Of a stretch of 64,000 nt of DNA, positions 26,228 to 34,640 are shown one piece after another (within the stretch, counting starts at the first letter, position 1; the number at the start of each line of letters is the position of its first letter). Position numbers and translations under genes: made by a program. This DNA comes from Marinobacter vinifirmus (GTDB lineage: Bacteria; Pseudomonadota; Gammaproteobacteria; Pseudomonadales; Oleiphilaceae): positions 124,001 through 188,000 of the forward strand of contig NZ_NEFY01000004.1 of the NCBI RefSeq assembly GCF_002258215.1. The letters run 5' to 3'. Below the pieces are notes generated by a model. That model had not been told where the DNA came from, made no database searches, and saw nothing but the letters and a program-made list of their open reading frames with translations.

Positions 26228-26989
26228 TCAGGCCGGTTTGCGCAGGAAGTGCCGGCTGTAGCGGCCGGCCAGGTTGCTGACTTCCAGCAGTACCAGTACA
26301 TCCGCACAACGGAACTCCGGGTCCCAGCAAGGCTCGCCGCAGACCTTGGCGCCCAGGCGCATATAGGCCCGGATGAGCGCGGGGATGTCTTCGGTTTTGT
26401 GGGTTTCCGGATGGGTCAGGTGGGGTAGGGGGCGCAGCGGAGTAACCCGGCACTCAGGCGCAGATAAATACTGCTGCTGCAGGTGTTGGGCAATGCGCCA
26501 GGCCCGGCCGCCACCGTCCGCCATGCTGATGCTGGCACAGCCGATCAGGTAGTCGACCTGTCTTTCGGTGAGGTACTCGGCAATGGCCGCCCACAACAAG
26601 GTTATGGTGCCGCCATTGCGGTAATCCGGGTGCACACAGGTGCGGCCCAGCTCGGCCATGGTGCCGGGCAACTGGCCCAGGGCGGCCAGGTCAAACTCTC
26701 CGGCCGAGTAGAATCCGCCGATGGCAGCGGCGTTCTGCTGGTGCAGGATTCGGGTGGTGGCAACGGGTTCGCCGGTGTCTTCGTCCGTGACGATCAGGTG
26801 ATCACACACAGCGTCGTAGGCATCGGCATCCAGCCCCGGAACCGTGGCGCCCAGGTCGCTGCCGTATTCCTCGGAAAACACCCGGTAACGCAGGCGCTGG
26901 GCGGCCTCTACCTGGTCCGGGCTGCGGGTCAGGCTGATTTTCAGGTTACGGCCGCGGCGTGGTTGCGTGCGTGCAGTTTGTGCGGTCAT
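26228..26989 (-). CDS. olsB: GNAT acyltransferase, probable OlsB (ornithine N-acyltransferase)
   Basis: A 253-residue OlsB-like GNAT protein: AAQRLRYRVFSEEYG near the N-terminus, DHLIVTDEDTGEPVATTRIL core, and ELGRTCVHPDYRNGGTITLLWAAI acyl-donor loop (pieces ELGRTCVHPDYRNG / TITLLWAAI). The family transfers a 3-hydroxyacyl chain from ACP to the alpha-amino group of ornithine, giving phosphorus-free membrane lipids used under phosphate limitation. First gene of the olsB-olsA pair; divergent from an RstA-like regulator across a 243-base region with repeated GCTGTAAC. Confidence 0.85.
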   Translation of the reverse strand: MTAQTARTQPRRGRNLKISLTRSPDQVEAAQRLRYRVFSEEYGSDLGATVPGLDADAYDAVCDHLIVTDEDTGEPVATTRILHQQNAAAIGGFYSAGEFDLAALGQLPGTMAELGRTCVHPDYRNGGTITLLWAAIAEYLTERQVDYLIGCASISMADGGGRAWRIAQHLQQQYLSAPECRVTPLRPLPHLTHPETHKTEDIPALIRAYMRLGAKVCGEPCWDPEFRCADVLVLLEVSNLAGRYSRHFLRKPA

Positions 26990-27113
26990 GGCGTTGCCTC
27001 GTTGTTTCTTGTTCAGGTCAAGGCTATGAACCGCGTATGACAGGCCGGTGACTTACCGGTGACGTGTCTGTGACAGCCGCAGGGGTGTGGTAAAAAGCGG
27101 AACTGTGTCACAA

Positions 27114-27204
27114 GCTGTAACCCCTTGCCGGTTCCATGTATATTTCTGAATAGCATGTATAATTGCTGTAACTGAACGTTGCCTGTATTGTCAGGGGCTG
27201 TAAC
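27114..27204 (+). repeat. three direct GCTGTAAC repeats in the olsB/rstA divergent region
   Basis: GCTGTAAC occurs at 27114-27121, 27165-27172 and 27197-27204 on the plus strand; the first and third extend to GCTGTAACCCC. They flank a TATAAT at 27158-27163. OmpR-class regulators bind direct repeats of this size, so autoregulation by the adjacent RstA-like protein is plausible but untested. Confidence 0.5.
27158..27163 (+). promoter_or_regulatory. candidate -10 element of the rstA-rstB operon
   Basis: A perfect TATAAT preceded directly by TG, about 70 bases before the rstA-like start; the -35 region (near 27135, CATGTA) is poor, as expected for an activator-dependent promoter. Confidence 0.45.
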
Positions 27205-27232
27205 CCCGAACAACGGTCACATAACAACAGAG

Positions 27233-27967
27233 ATGGATGGCGTGGAGCAGACAAACGAGAGTTGGCGAATCCTGATCGTAGAGGATGACGAGCGGCTGGC
27301 GGATCTTACCCGCGAGTATCTTGAGAGCAATGGCCTGACGGTCTCTCTGGAAACCCACGGTGGCGCCGCCGTTGAACGTATCCGCAATGAGCAGCCGGAT
27401 CTTGTGGTTCTGGACCTGATGCTGCCCGGAGAAGATGGCCTGTCGATCTGCCGGCGGGTTCGACCTTACTATTCCGGCCCGATCATCATGCTGACTGCCC
27501 GCACTGACGACCTCGACCAGGTTCTGGGCCTTGAAATGGGCGCTGATGACTACATCGGCAAGCCCGTTCAGCCCCGGGTTCTGCTGGCCCGGATCCGCGC
27601 CATGCTGCGCCGGGTAGAGAACACCCCGATGGCGGCTGAGGAAAACTCCGGCGAAGAACCTGTGCGTTTGCAGTTCAATGACCTGGTGGTGGACCGCTCC
27701 ATGCGCGAAGCCTGGCTCAATGAACAGAGCATTGACCTGACCAGTGCCGAGTTCGACCTGCTTTGGCTGCTGGCCAGCAATGCCGGCCGGGTACTGAGCC
27801 GGGAAGAGATTTTCACCGCATTGCGCGGCATTGAATACGACGGCCAGGACCGCTCCATTGACGTTCGTGTGTCCCGCATTCGCCCGAAAATCGGTGATGA
27901 CCCGATACACCCGCGCCGTATCAAGACTGTGCGCAGCAAAGGCTATCTGTTCGTTAAAGAAGCCTGA
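27233..27967 (+). CDS. rstA: OmpR-family response regulator, RstA-like
   Basis: A 244-residue regulator: receiver domain with acidic pocket VEDDER, phosphoacceptor D61 (VLDLMLPGEDG), T in MLTART and K in YIGKPV, then a winged-helix DNA-binding domain (EFDLLWLLASNAGRVLSREEIF, SIDVRVSRIRPKIGDDP, VRSKGYLF; pieces of the OmpR C-terminal domain). I chose ATG 27233; a GTG nine bases later with GGATGG upstream is possible. The RstA name rests on overall resemblance and pairing with an RstB-like kinase. Confidence 0.88.
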   Translation: MDGVEQTNESWRILIVEDDERLADLTREYLESNGLTVSLETHGGAAVERIRNEQPDLVVLDLMLPGEDGLSICRRVRPYYSGPIIMLTARTDDLDQVLGLEMGADDYIGKPVQPRVLLARIRAMLRRVENTPMAAEENSGEEPVRLQFNDLVVDRSMREAWLNEQSIDLTSAEFDLLWLLASNAGRVLSREEIFTALRGIEYDGQDRSIDVRVSRIRPKIGDDPIHPRRIKTVRSKGYLFVKEA

Positions 27968-27979
27968 TCGCCCCAGGCG

Positions 27980-27996
27980 CCGCCCGTTCGGGGCGG
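27980..27996 (+). other. small hairpin between rstA and rstB
   Basis: CCGCCC-GTTCG-GGGCGG in the 53-base gap between regulator and kinase. No U-run follows; it may trim kinase expression relative to the regulator. Confidence 0.35.
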
Positions 27997-28020
27997 TGCC
28001 GGTTACCAGGGTTTGTTTCC

Positions 28021-29589
28021 ATGTCCCTGAAGTTCTTCCTGAAAATCTACGCCCGACTGCTGGCCATCACCGCTGCAGTGCTGGTGCTGTGTGTGCTGTT
28101 GTTCAACGGCATCAATTCCGTGCGGGGCCAGTACTGGCATGAGCAGGCCGCCGAGCCGCTGATGCGCTGGCTGGCGGCGGTTCCTGACCCGGCCCGGCAA
28201 TACCACTGGATGCCTTCGCTGTTCGGCCTGCACACGCTGCTGCCAGAACAGTTGCAAGATGCCCCGGTACTGGCTGAACGCCTGGCCTATGGCCAGGTGG
28301 TCGCGGAGCCGGCGGGCACCGGCTACCGGTTTTTTGTGCGTGCCGGCGACGGCAGCATTCTCGGCCTGGCGCTGGAGCAAACCTACCCGGAACTTACCCG
28401 TGCGCTGGCCCTGCTGGTGCGCTGGCACCTGGATACGGCTAATCCGCAGCAGCTGAACCATGTATCCGAAGAACTGGGGCAATCGCTGAATGTGTCTATC
28501 GGGCCATTGCAGTCAGCGGATCAGTTACCGGACCAGGCGGTGTTGCAGGACCTGGGCGACCGCGGCTTTTCGGTGTTCCATGAGGGGCGCCGTGCCAGTG
28601 TGCTGCTCCGGTTGTCGGAGGGCGACCTGGTGCGAATGACCATGCCGGCGCCGTTCAATCCCTGGGGCTGGCCAATGCTGGTGCTGCTGGCTGCGGTGAT
28701 TGGTGGTGTGCTGGCTCTGGGCCTGTATCTGGGATTACGTTTTGTGGATGGTCGCCTGCGCAAGGTCGAGGCGGTGGCCGTGCGTATTGCCCGGGGGGAG
28801 ATGGGCGCCCGGGTGGAATCCGAGGCCGGTACGCTGGTGTCCCGCCTGGCCTCTTCGTTTAACGGCATGGCAGAACATATCCAGCGCCTGGTGCAGGTGC
28901 AGCGAGAAATGATCCACGCGGTGTCCCACGAGCTGAGAACGCCGGTAGCACGTATCCGCTTCGGTGTGCAGATGATCGAATCGGCCAGTTCCCCGGAGAC
29001 CATGGAAAAGCAGTTGTCCGGTATCGATGGTGATATCCAGGAGCTGGACGAGCTGATTGACGAGATTCTCACCTATGCCCGGCTCGAGCAGGGCGGGCCG
29101 GTGTTCAGCCTGCGGGAAGGCTCGGTTACCGATATTGCCCGGCAGGTGGTGGAGGAGCAACGACAGATCCGCGAAGGCATCAACATTGAGTGCCGTATTG
29201 ATAAGGCTTCTGAACGTTGGGCGCTGGCGGACATGGAGCCCCGCTATATTCACCGGGCCATCCAGAACCTGGTTGGCAACGCTGCCCGCTACGCCGACAG
29301 CCGCGTGGTGGTGAACTGCCAGCTGGATGAAAATACCTGCCGCATCGATGTAGAAGACGATGGCCCCGGCATTCCCGAACAGGATTGGGAGAAAGTCTTC
29401 ACCGCCTTTGCCCGCCTGGATGACAGCCGTACCCGAACTTCCGGCGGTTATGGCCTGGGCTTGTCGATTGTTCGCCGCATACTTTACTGGCATGGCGGGC
29501 AGGCGTTTCTGGGCCGTAGCGACGAGCTGGGCGGAGCCCGGTTCAGCCTGGTCTGGCCCCGTCGTAAGCCGGTGGACTCAGTTTTGTGA
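28021..29589 (+). CDS. rstB: sensor histidine kinase, RstB-like
   Basis: A 522-residue membrane kinase: N-terminal membrane helix (about 12-32), periplasmic domain, second helix near 219-240 (WPMLVLLAAVIGGVLALGLYL), HAMP, H-box with H303 (AVSHELRTPVAR), and HATPase with NLVGNAARYA, VEDDGPGIPEQDW and GGYGLGLSIVRRI. Partner of the regulator immediately upstream. The stimulus is unknown; proximity to the ornithine-lipid genes suggests a membrane or envelope signal. Confidence 0.88.
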   Translation: MSLKFFLKIYARLLAITAAVLVLCVLLFNGINSVRGQYWHEQAAEPLMRWLAAVPDPARQYHWMPSLFGLHTLLPEQLQDAPVLAERLAYGQVVAEPAGTGYRFFVRAGDGSILGLALEQTYPELTRALALLVRWHLDTANPQQLNHVSEELGQSLNVSIGPLQSADQLPDQAVLQDLGDRGFSVFHEGRRASVLLRLSEGDLVRMTMPAPFNPWGWPMLVLLAAVIGGVLALGLYLGLRFVDGRLRKVEAVAVRIARGEMGARVESEAGTLVSRLASSFNGMAEHIQRLVQVQREMIHAVSHELRTPVARIRFGVQMIESASSPETMEKQLSGIDGDIQELDELIDEILTYARLEQGGPVFSLREGSVTDIARQVVEEQRQIREGINIECRIDKASERWALADMEPRYIHRAIQNLVGNAARYADSRVVVNCQLDENTCRIDVEDDGPGIPEQDWEKVFTAFARLDDSRTRTSGGYGLGLSIVRRILYWHGGQAFLGRSDELGGARFSLVWPRRKPVDSVL

Positions 29590-29737
29590 ACCAGTGCTCG
29601 CGGCCTCACCAGATGTAACAAACCTCTACAGAACCGCTACTGAACCCGTGGGGCGGCTGGTCAATAATCGAAAACGTAAGGGATGACTTTTGAGGTTGTA
29701 GTTCTTACGAACTTTCCTTGTTTCATTCGTCATTTGA

Positions 29738-29765
29738 GGGCCGGTCTTTTCCGGCCCTTTTTTTT
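29738..29765 (+). terminator. intrinsic terminator after rstB
   Basis: GGGCCGG-TCTTTT-CCGGCCC stem followed by eight T, about 150 bases past the kinase stop. The 259-base gap to glpK otherwise holds only a TAGAAT (29818 area) that could be a glpK -10. Confidence 0.85.
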
Positions 29766-29848
29766 GCTTCCGGTTTTTGTCCCTTGTATCTGTTCCCCTC
29801 CACACAGCCCCGGCTGGTAGAATCTCCTGAAAACAACAGGAGAGTTAG

Positions 29849-31330
29849 ATGTCCCGTTATCTCTTAGCCATTGATCAGGGCACCACCAGTTCCAGAGCGA
29901 TTGTCTTTAACGAAACCGGTAACCAGGTTGCCGTGGCCCAGCAGGAATTCCATCAATACTTTCCGAAAGATGGCTGGGTAGAACACGATGCCCGGGAAAT
30001 CTGGGACAGCACGCTGACGGTTTGCCGCGGTGCGCTGGACAAAGCAGGCCTGCAGGCGTCAGACCTGGCGGGAATCGGCATTACCAATCAGCGGGAAACC
30101 ACCATTATCTGGGACCGGGCGACCGGAGAGCCAATCCATCACGCCATTGTCTGGCAGGACCGTCGCACGGCCTCTCTGTGCACCAAGTTGCGGGCCGATG
30201 GCTACGAATCGCTGGTGGTGGACCGCACCGGATTGCTGATAGACCCTTACTTCTCTGCCACCAAGATTGCCTGGTTGCTGGACAACGTGGAAGGTGCCCG
30301 GCAAAAGGCAGAGGCAGGCGAGCTGGCGTTCGGTACGGTCGACAGCTGGCTTTTATGGAACCTGACCCGGGGCGAAGCCCACCGCACAGATGCCACCAAC
30401 GCTTCCCGAACGGCCCTGTTCAATATCCACACCCAGGATTGGGATGACGAGCTCCTGAAGCTGTTCCGGGTGCCTGCCGCGCTGATGCCCGAGGTGCTCG
30501 ACAGCGCGGATGAGTATGGCCAGACCGCCGAGGAATGGCTGGGGGCAGCGGTACCGGTTGCCGGCATTGCCGGTGACCAGCATGCTGCCCTGATTGGCCA
30601 GGCCTGTTTTGAGCCCGGCATGGCCAAGAGTACCTACGGCACCGGCTGCTTCCTGATGCTCAATACCGGCGACAAGGCCTTGCGCTCGGAAAACCGCCTG
30701 CTGACCACCATGGCTTACCGGCTCAACGGCAAGCCCTGCTACGCCATTGAAGGCAGTATCTTTGTGGCCGGTGCTGCCATGCAGTGGTTGCGGGACGGCT
30801 TACAGCTGATTGCCCACGCCAGCGAATCGACCAGCCACGCCGAGGCTGTGGGCGCCGACAATGCGGTGTACCTGGTGCCAGCCTTCACCGGGCTGGGCGC
30901 GCCCCATTGGGATCCGAATGCCCGCGGCGCCATTCTGGGTCTGACCCGGGATACCGGCATTGCAGAAATCGTGACCGCCGGCCTGCAATCGGTCTGTTAC
31001 CAGACCAAGGATCTTGTGCGGGCTATCCGTAACGACGGTGCCCGGCTGGAGTCCTTGCGGGTGGACGGTGGCATGGCGGTGAACGACTGGGTTATGCAGT
31101 TCCTGGCCGACATCCTGAATGTACCGGTAGACCGGCCCAGGGTGACCGAAACCACGGCACTGGGGGCGGCCTACCTGGCCGGATTACAAACCGGTGTGTT
31201 CGAGAACCTGGAGCAGATTACCGGAATGTGGGAATGTGAGCGCCAGTTCCGGCCGGATATGAAACCGGCTTTGAGGGAATCCCTCTACGCCGGCTGGCTG
31301 GATGCTGTGGAGCGGGTGTGTAATAACTGA
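29849..31330 (+). CDS. glpK: glycerol kinase
   Basis: A 493-residue FGGY-family kinase forming sn-glycerol 3-phosphate from glycerol and ATP. Starts [16 protein letters not shown]; has [35 protein letters not shown] and [19 protein letters not shown] motifs, all complete. AGGAGAG precedes the ATG. No glpF or glpD is adjacent, so it is monocistronic here. Convergent with the ABC ATPase gene 11 bases away. Confidence 0.97.
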   Translation: MSRYLLAIDQGTTSSRAIVFNETGNQVAVAQQEFHQYFPKDGWVEHDAREIWDSTLTVCRGALDKAGLQASDLAGIGITNQRETTIIWDRATGEPIHHAIVWQDRRTASLCTKLRADGYESLVVDRTGLLIDPYFSATKIAWLLDNVEGARQKAEAGELAFGTVDSWLLWNLTRGEAHRTDATNASRTALFNIHTQDWDDELLKLFRVPAALMPEVLDSADEYGQTAEEWLGAAVPVAGIAGDQHAALIGQACFEPGMAKSTYGTGCFLMLNTGDKALRSENRLLTTMAYRLNGKPCYAIEGSIFVAGAAMQWLRDGLQLIAHASESTSHAEAVGADNAVYLVPAFTGLGAPHWDPNARGAILGLTRDTGIAEIVTAGLQSVCYQTKDLVRAIRNDGARLESLRVDGGMAVNDWVMQFLADILNVPVDRPRVTETTALGAAYLAGLQTGVFENLEQITGMWECERQFRPDMKPALRESLYAGWLDAVERVCNN

Positions 31331-31341
31331 GCGCGACCGAC

Positions 31342-32415
31342 TCAGGCGGTGCGCTCGAAAGCGATCAGGTGGTCGGCCTCGACCCGCACCGGCACCTGCT
31401 CGCCAATGTGGAAATCCAGGTGGCTGCGGAACAGAACTTCAAATTCGGTGTCTTCCGAGCACCGGAAACGGTACAGGGTAGAGGTGCCGGCAAAGGTCTT
31501 TTCCACCACTTTGGGCTTGAGGTCGGAGTGTTCATCGTAAACGATGTCGTCGGGCCGGATCAGCACGTCTACCAGGGTTCCCTCTTGCCACTTGTAGGCA
31601 CGGTTACCATGAATAATGCCCAGCTCGGATTCGATGATATCCGGCCCCAGGGCCTTGCCGGGGATGAAGCCGCCCTGGCCGACAAAGCTGGCCACAAAGC
31701 GGTTGGAGGGTTCATGGTACAGGTTGTAGGGCACGTCCCACTGCTGGATCTGTCCGCTTTGCAGCACGGCAATCTGGTCACACATGGCAAAGGCTTCCTG
31801 CTGGTCGTGGGTGACCAGGATGGCGCTGATGCCCAGTGTTTTCAGGATTTCCCGCACGTCCAGGCTTAGCCTGCGGCGCAGGTCGGTGTCCAGGTTGGAG
31901 AACGGCTCATCCAGCAGGATCAGGGTAGGTTCCGGAGCCAGGGCCCGGGCCAAGGCCACCCGCTGCTGCTGGCCGCCTGACAACTGGTGCGGATAGCTGT
32001 CGGCAAGGTCCTGCAGGTGCACCAGGTTCAACAGTTCCATGACCTTCTGGCGGCGCTCGGGCTTTTTCAGGTCTTTCAGGCCAAAGCCGACGTTATCGGC
32101 AATGGTCAGGTGCGGGAACAGGGCATAGTCCTGGAAGACCATGCCGATCTTGCGCTTTTCCGGCGCCAGCGTGCGGCCGGGCAGGCTGATGGCCTGGCCC
32201 TGCAGCTGGATTTCGCCATGGCTGATGGGCAGAAAACCGGCCAGGGCCCGGAGAATGGTGCTTTTGCCGCAACCACTGGGGCCAAGCAGGCAACCGATAT
32301 CGCCGTGGCTGAGGGCAAAGCTGACGTCCCGCACCACGGAATCGCCGCCGTAACCACAGGACAGGTTGTTCACTTCCAGTAACCAGCCGGAAGCCGGTGC
32401 CGGTGTATTGACCAT
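31342..32415 (-). CDS. ABC transporter ATP-binding protein (FbpC/PotA class), orphan
   Basis: A 357-residue importer ATPase: Walker A GPSGCGKST, Q-loop VFQDYALFPHLT, signature LSGGQQQRVALARAL, Walker B LILLDEPFSNLD, switch His in VTHDQQEA, and a C-terminal TOBE regulatory domain (VDVLIRPDDIVYD). It is nearest the ferric-iron FbpC type. No permease or binding protein is nearby; instead the gene starts three bases after the argF stop. It must serve a transporter encoded elsewhere. Substrate uncertain. Confidence 0.88.
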   Translation of the reverse strand: MVNTPAPASGWLLEVNNLSCGYGGDSVVRDVSFALSHGDIGCLLGPSGCGKSTILRALAGFLPISHGEIQLQGQAISLPGRTLAPEKRKIGMVFQDYALFPHLTIADNVGFGLKDLKKPERRQKVMELLNLVHLQDLADSYPHQLSGGQQQRVALARALAPEPTLILLDEPFSNLDTDLRRRLSLDVREILKTLGISAILVTHDQQEAFAMCDQIAVLQSGQIQQWDVPYNLYHEPSNRFVASFVGQGGFIPGKALGPDIIESELGIIHGNRAYKWQEGTLVDVLIRPDDIVYDEHSDLKPKVVEKTFAGTSTLYRFRCSEDTEFEVLFRSHLDFHIGEQVPVRVEADHLIAFERTA

Positions 32416-32418
32416 GGA

Positions 32419-33333
32419 TCAGTCCAGACGGTTCAGAATGAGGAATTCGAGCAGGGCTTTCTGGGCATGCAGGCGGTTTTCGGCCTCGTCCCATACCACA
32501 GAGCCGGGATGCTCCATCATGTCGGCGGAAATCTCTTCACCCCGGTGGGCCGGCAGGCAGTGCATGAACAGCGCATCCTTGTTGGCCTGGCTCATCAGTG
32601 CAGGGTTGATCTGGTAGTCCCGGAATGCCCGCTCCCGGGCCTTCTGTTCGTGTTCCTGGCCCATGGAGGCCCAGACGTCGGTTACCAGCAGGTCGGCGCC
32701 GGTGGCCGCTTCGCCCGGTGTGCGGTATACCGTCACCCGGTCGGCGTGGTCGGCCAGCAGTTTCGCATCCGGCTCGTAGCCTTCCGGGCAGGCTACGTTC
32801 AGGTGGAAATCAAACTGTGCTGCCGCGTTGATGTAGGAGTGGCACATATTGTTGCCATCGCCAATCCAGGCCACGGTAGCACCCTTGATGCTGCCCCGGT
32901 GTTCCCGGTAGGTCTGCATGTCGGCCAGCAACTGGCAGGGGTGGAAATCGTCTGTCAGGGCATTGATGACCGGCTTGCTGGAGGCAGCGGAAAAACGCTC
33001 CACGGTTTCATGAGCGAATGTACGTATCATCACCGCATCCACCATGCTGGAGATCACGATGGCAGAGTCTTCGATCGGCTCGCCACGGCCCAGCTGTGTA
33101 TCACGGGGTGACAGGAACATGGCAGAGCCGCCCAGCTGGGCCATGCCCGCTTCGAAAGACACCCGGGTACGGGTGGATGATTTTTCGAAGATCATCGCCA
33201 GGACTTTGTTTTTAAGGGAATCTCTGACGTTGCCCGCACGCCAGTCCCGGCGCAGGCGGGAGGCATGGTCCAGCAGGTCTTCAAGTTCGCTGGTGGACAT
33301 GTCATTCAGTGTCAGGAAATGTCTTACTGCCAT
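32419..33333 (-). CDS. argF: ornithine carbamoyltransferase, anabolic
   Basis: A 304-residue enzyme making citrulline from ornithine and carbamoyl phosphate in arginine synthesis. Carbamoyl-phosphate motif [23 protein letters not shown] and the ornithine/SMG-region [11 protein letters not shown] are intact. AAGGGG precedes the ATG at 33333; upstream in-frame Met codons have no RBS. Length matches the Pseudomonas ArgF type. Followed after three bases by an orphan ABC ATPase. Confidence 0.96.
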   Translation of the reverse strand: MAVRHFLTLNDMSTSELEDLLDHASRLRRDWRAGNVRDSLKNKVLAMIFEKSSTRTRVSFEAGMAQLGGSAMFLSPRDTQLGRGEPIEDSAIVISSMVDAVMIRTFAHETVERFSAASSKPVINALTDDFHPCQLLADMQTYREHRGSIKGATVAWIGDGNNMCHSYINAAAQFDFHLNVACPEGYEPDAKLLADHADRVTVYRTPGEAATGADLLVTDVWASMGQEHEQKARERAFRDYQINPALMSQANKDALFMHCLPAHRGEEISADMMEHPGSVVWDEAENRLHAQKALLEFLILNRLD

Positions 33334-33455
33334 GGAAGGCCCCTTCAAGGAAACTCCGGAACGGATTGGTTCTGAAAAGGGCATCAAGTCTAGCCCTTCG
33401 CAACCGCTATGACAACGCTGCCCGGCAGGGCTTGCTCCGGATCAACCGGAGCCGC

Positions 33456-33485
33456 TTGGTGTGCGCTCCGGCAGGTGTGTACAAT
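33456..33485 (+). promoter_or_regulatory. candidate grxD promoter
   Basis: TTGGTG, 18-base spacer, TACAAT at 33480-33485, about 55 bases before the grxD start. Moderate sigma-70 match. Confidence 0.45.
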
Positions 33486-33540
33486 AGCCAACCAGAGCCG
33501 GAATGCGGCGCCCCCTATTTTCAATCAGAGGTGTATGTTC

Positions 33541-33867
33541 ATGGACATCAATGAAACCATTAAAAGCCAGCTGGAAGAGAACCCGGTCATTCTGTACATG
33601 AAGGGTACTCCCCAGGCTCCGCAGTGTGGCTTTTCTTCCCGTACCGTCCAGGCCCTGATGGCGTGTGGCGAGCGTTTTGCGTTTGTAAATATCCTGGACA
33701 ACCAGGAACTGCGTGAAGCCCTGAAAATCTACTCCAGCTGGCCGACCTACCCGCAGCTGTACATCAATGGCGAACTGCTCGGTGGCTGCGATATCGTCCT
33801 GGAGATGGCCGAAAGCGGTGAGCTGGCCAAGGTTGTTAAAGATGCGGTAAAGCAGGCCGAAGCCTGA
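33541..33867 (+). CDS. grxD: monothiol glutaredoxin Grx4
   Basis: A 108-residue CGFS-type glutaredoxin (KGTPQAPQCGFSSRTVQ with the single active cysteine; WPTYPQLYINGELLGGCDI). These bind a [2Fe-2S] cluster with glutathione and pass it on to iron-sulfur proteins or iron sensors. ATG 33541 has AGAGGT at good spacing; an ATG six bases earlier is too close to it. Divergent from argF. Confidence 0.96.
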   Translation: MDINETIKSQLEENPVILYMKGTPQAPQCGFSSRTVQALMACGERFAFVNILDNQELREALKIYSSWPTYPQLYINGELLGGCDIVLEMAESGELAKVVKDAVKQAEA

Positions 33868-33876
33868 TCTGACCCT

Positions 33877-34635
33877 TCAGGTCCGTTTCGGGGTGAACAC
33901 CAGTTTTACCTCGAAACGGTCCGATTCCTCTCCTTTCGGCTCCGGATAGGGGCTGGCGGCCAGCGCGGCCCGATAGGCAGCTTCGTCTATTCTTTGTATC
34001 CCTGTTGATCTGATTACCCGGGCCCGGGTCAGGGCGCCGTTGGGCAGTAATGTCAGCTCAAGTTCCATACTTACCTTTTGTCCGAGCTGGGAGATTGCGG
34101 GTACCCGCTGCTGGTCCAGTTGTTCGGCCAGGTGGGTGGCCAGCAGGGTCAGGTAGGGATCGCGCTCAGCGGGGGAGTCGGTGATCCGGGCAATGGTTTC
34201 GGCAGACTCCTGCTCGCCGGTGCGCGGTGCTGACTCGATGCTTGGCGTACTGGCCGGTGCTGGCGCCGGTTCCGGGCTTGGTGCGGGCTGGGGTGTTGGT
34301 GCGGGAGCTTCCGGGGCCGGCACTGGGTCCGGTTTCGGCTTCGGTGCTGGAGTGGAAGGCGCGGTAGTGGTGACGGGTTCCGGTGTGGTCGGTACTTCGA
34401 ACTCGGGGTGCCGCGGCGGCTGGGCTGAGGAGCTAGCCGGGGTACTGGCCCGGGTGGCCTCAGAGGGTGCGCGGGCCAGACGGAAAACAACCCGGTGGCT
34501 GACCTCGCGGACTTCCTGCAAGGGGGCAGGAAGTCCGGCAAGCAACAGGGTGTGTGCCATAAAGGCCAGGGAGAGTGCCAGGGCCAGCCGGTAATGTGCC
34601 GGAATTGCCGGGGCGGGTGGTGCTTTCTCCGGCAT
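33877..34635 (-). CDS. TonB-family energy transducer-like protein
   Basis: A 252-residue protein with an N-terminal membrane anchor (about 16-36, LALALSLAFMAHTLLLAGL), a long Pro/Ala/Glu-rich stretch (about 60-145) that could span the periplasm, and a C-terminal TonB-like domain (VSMELELTLLPNGALTRARV, IDEAAYRAALAASPYPE). No exbB/exbD or receptor gene is nearby. It begins five bases after a DUF1631 gene and is probably co-transcribed with it. It may be a TonB paralogue or a cell-envelope linker protein. Confidence 0.8.
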   Translation of the reverse strand: MPEKAPPAPAIPAHYRLALALSLAFMAHTLLLAGLPAPLQEVREVSHRVVFRLARAPSEATRASTPASSSAQPPRHPEFEVPTTPEPVTTTAPSTPAPKPKPDPVPAPEAPAPTPQPAPSPEPAPAPASTPSIESAPRTGEQESAETIARITDSPAERDPYLTLLATHLAEQLDQQRVPAISQLGQKVSMELELTLLPNGALTRARVIRSTGIQRIDEAAYRAALAASPYPEPKGEESDRFEVKLVFTPKRT

Positions 34636-34640
34636 TACGA

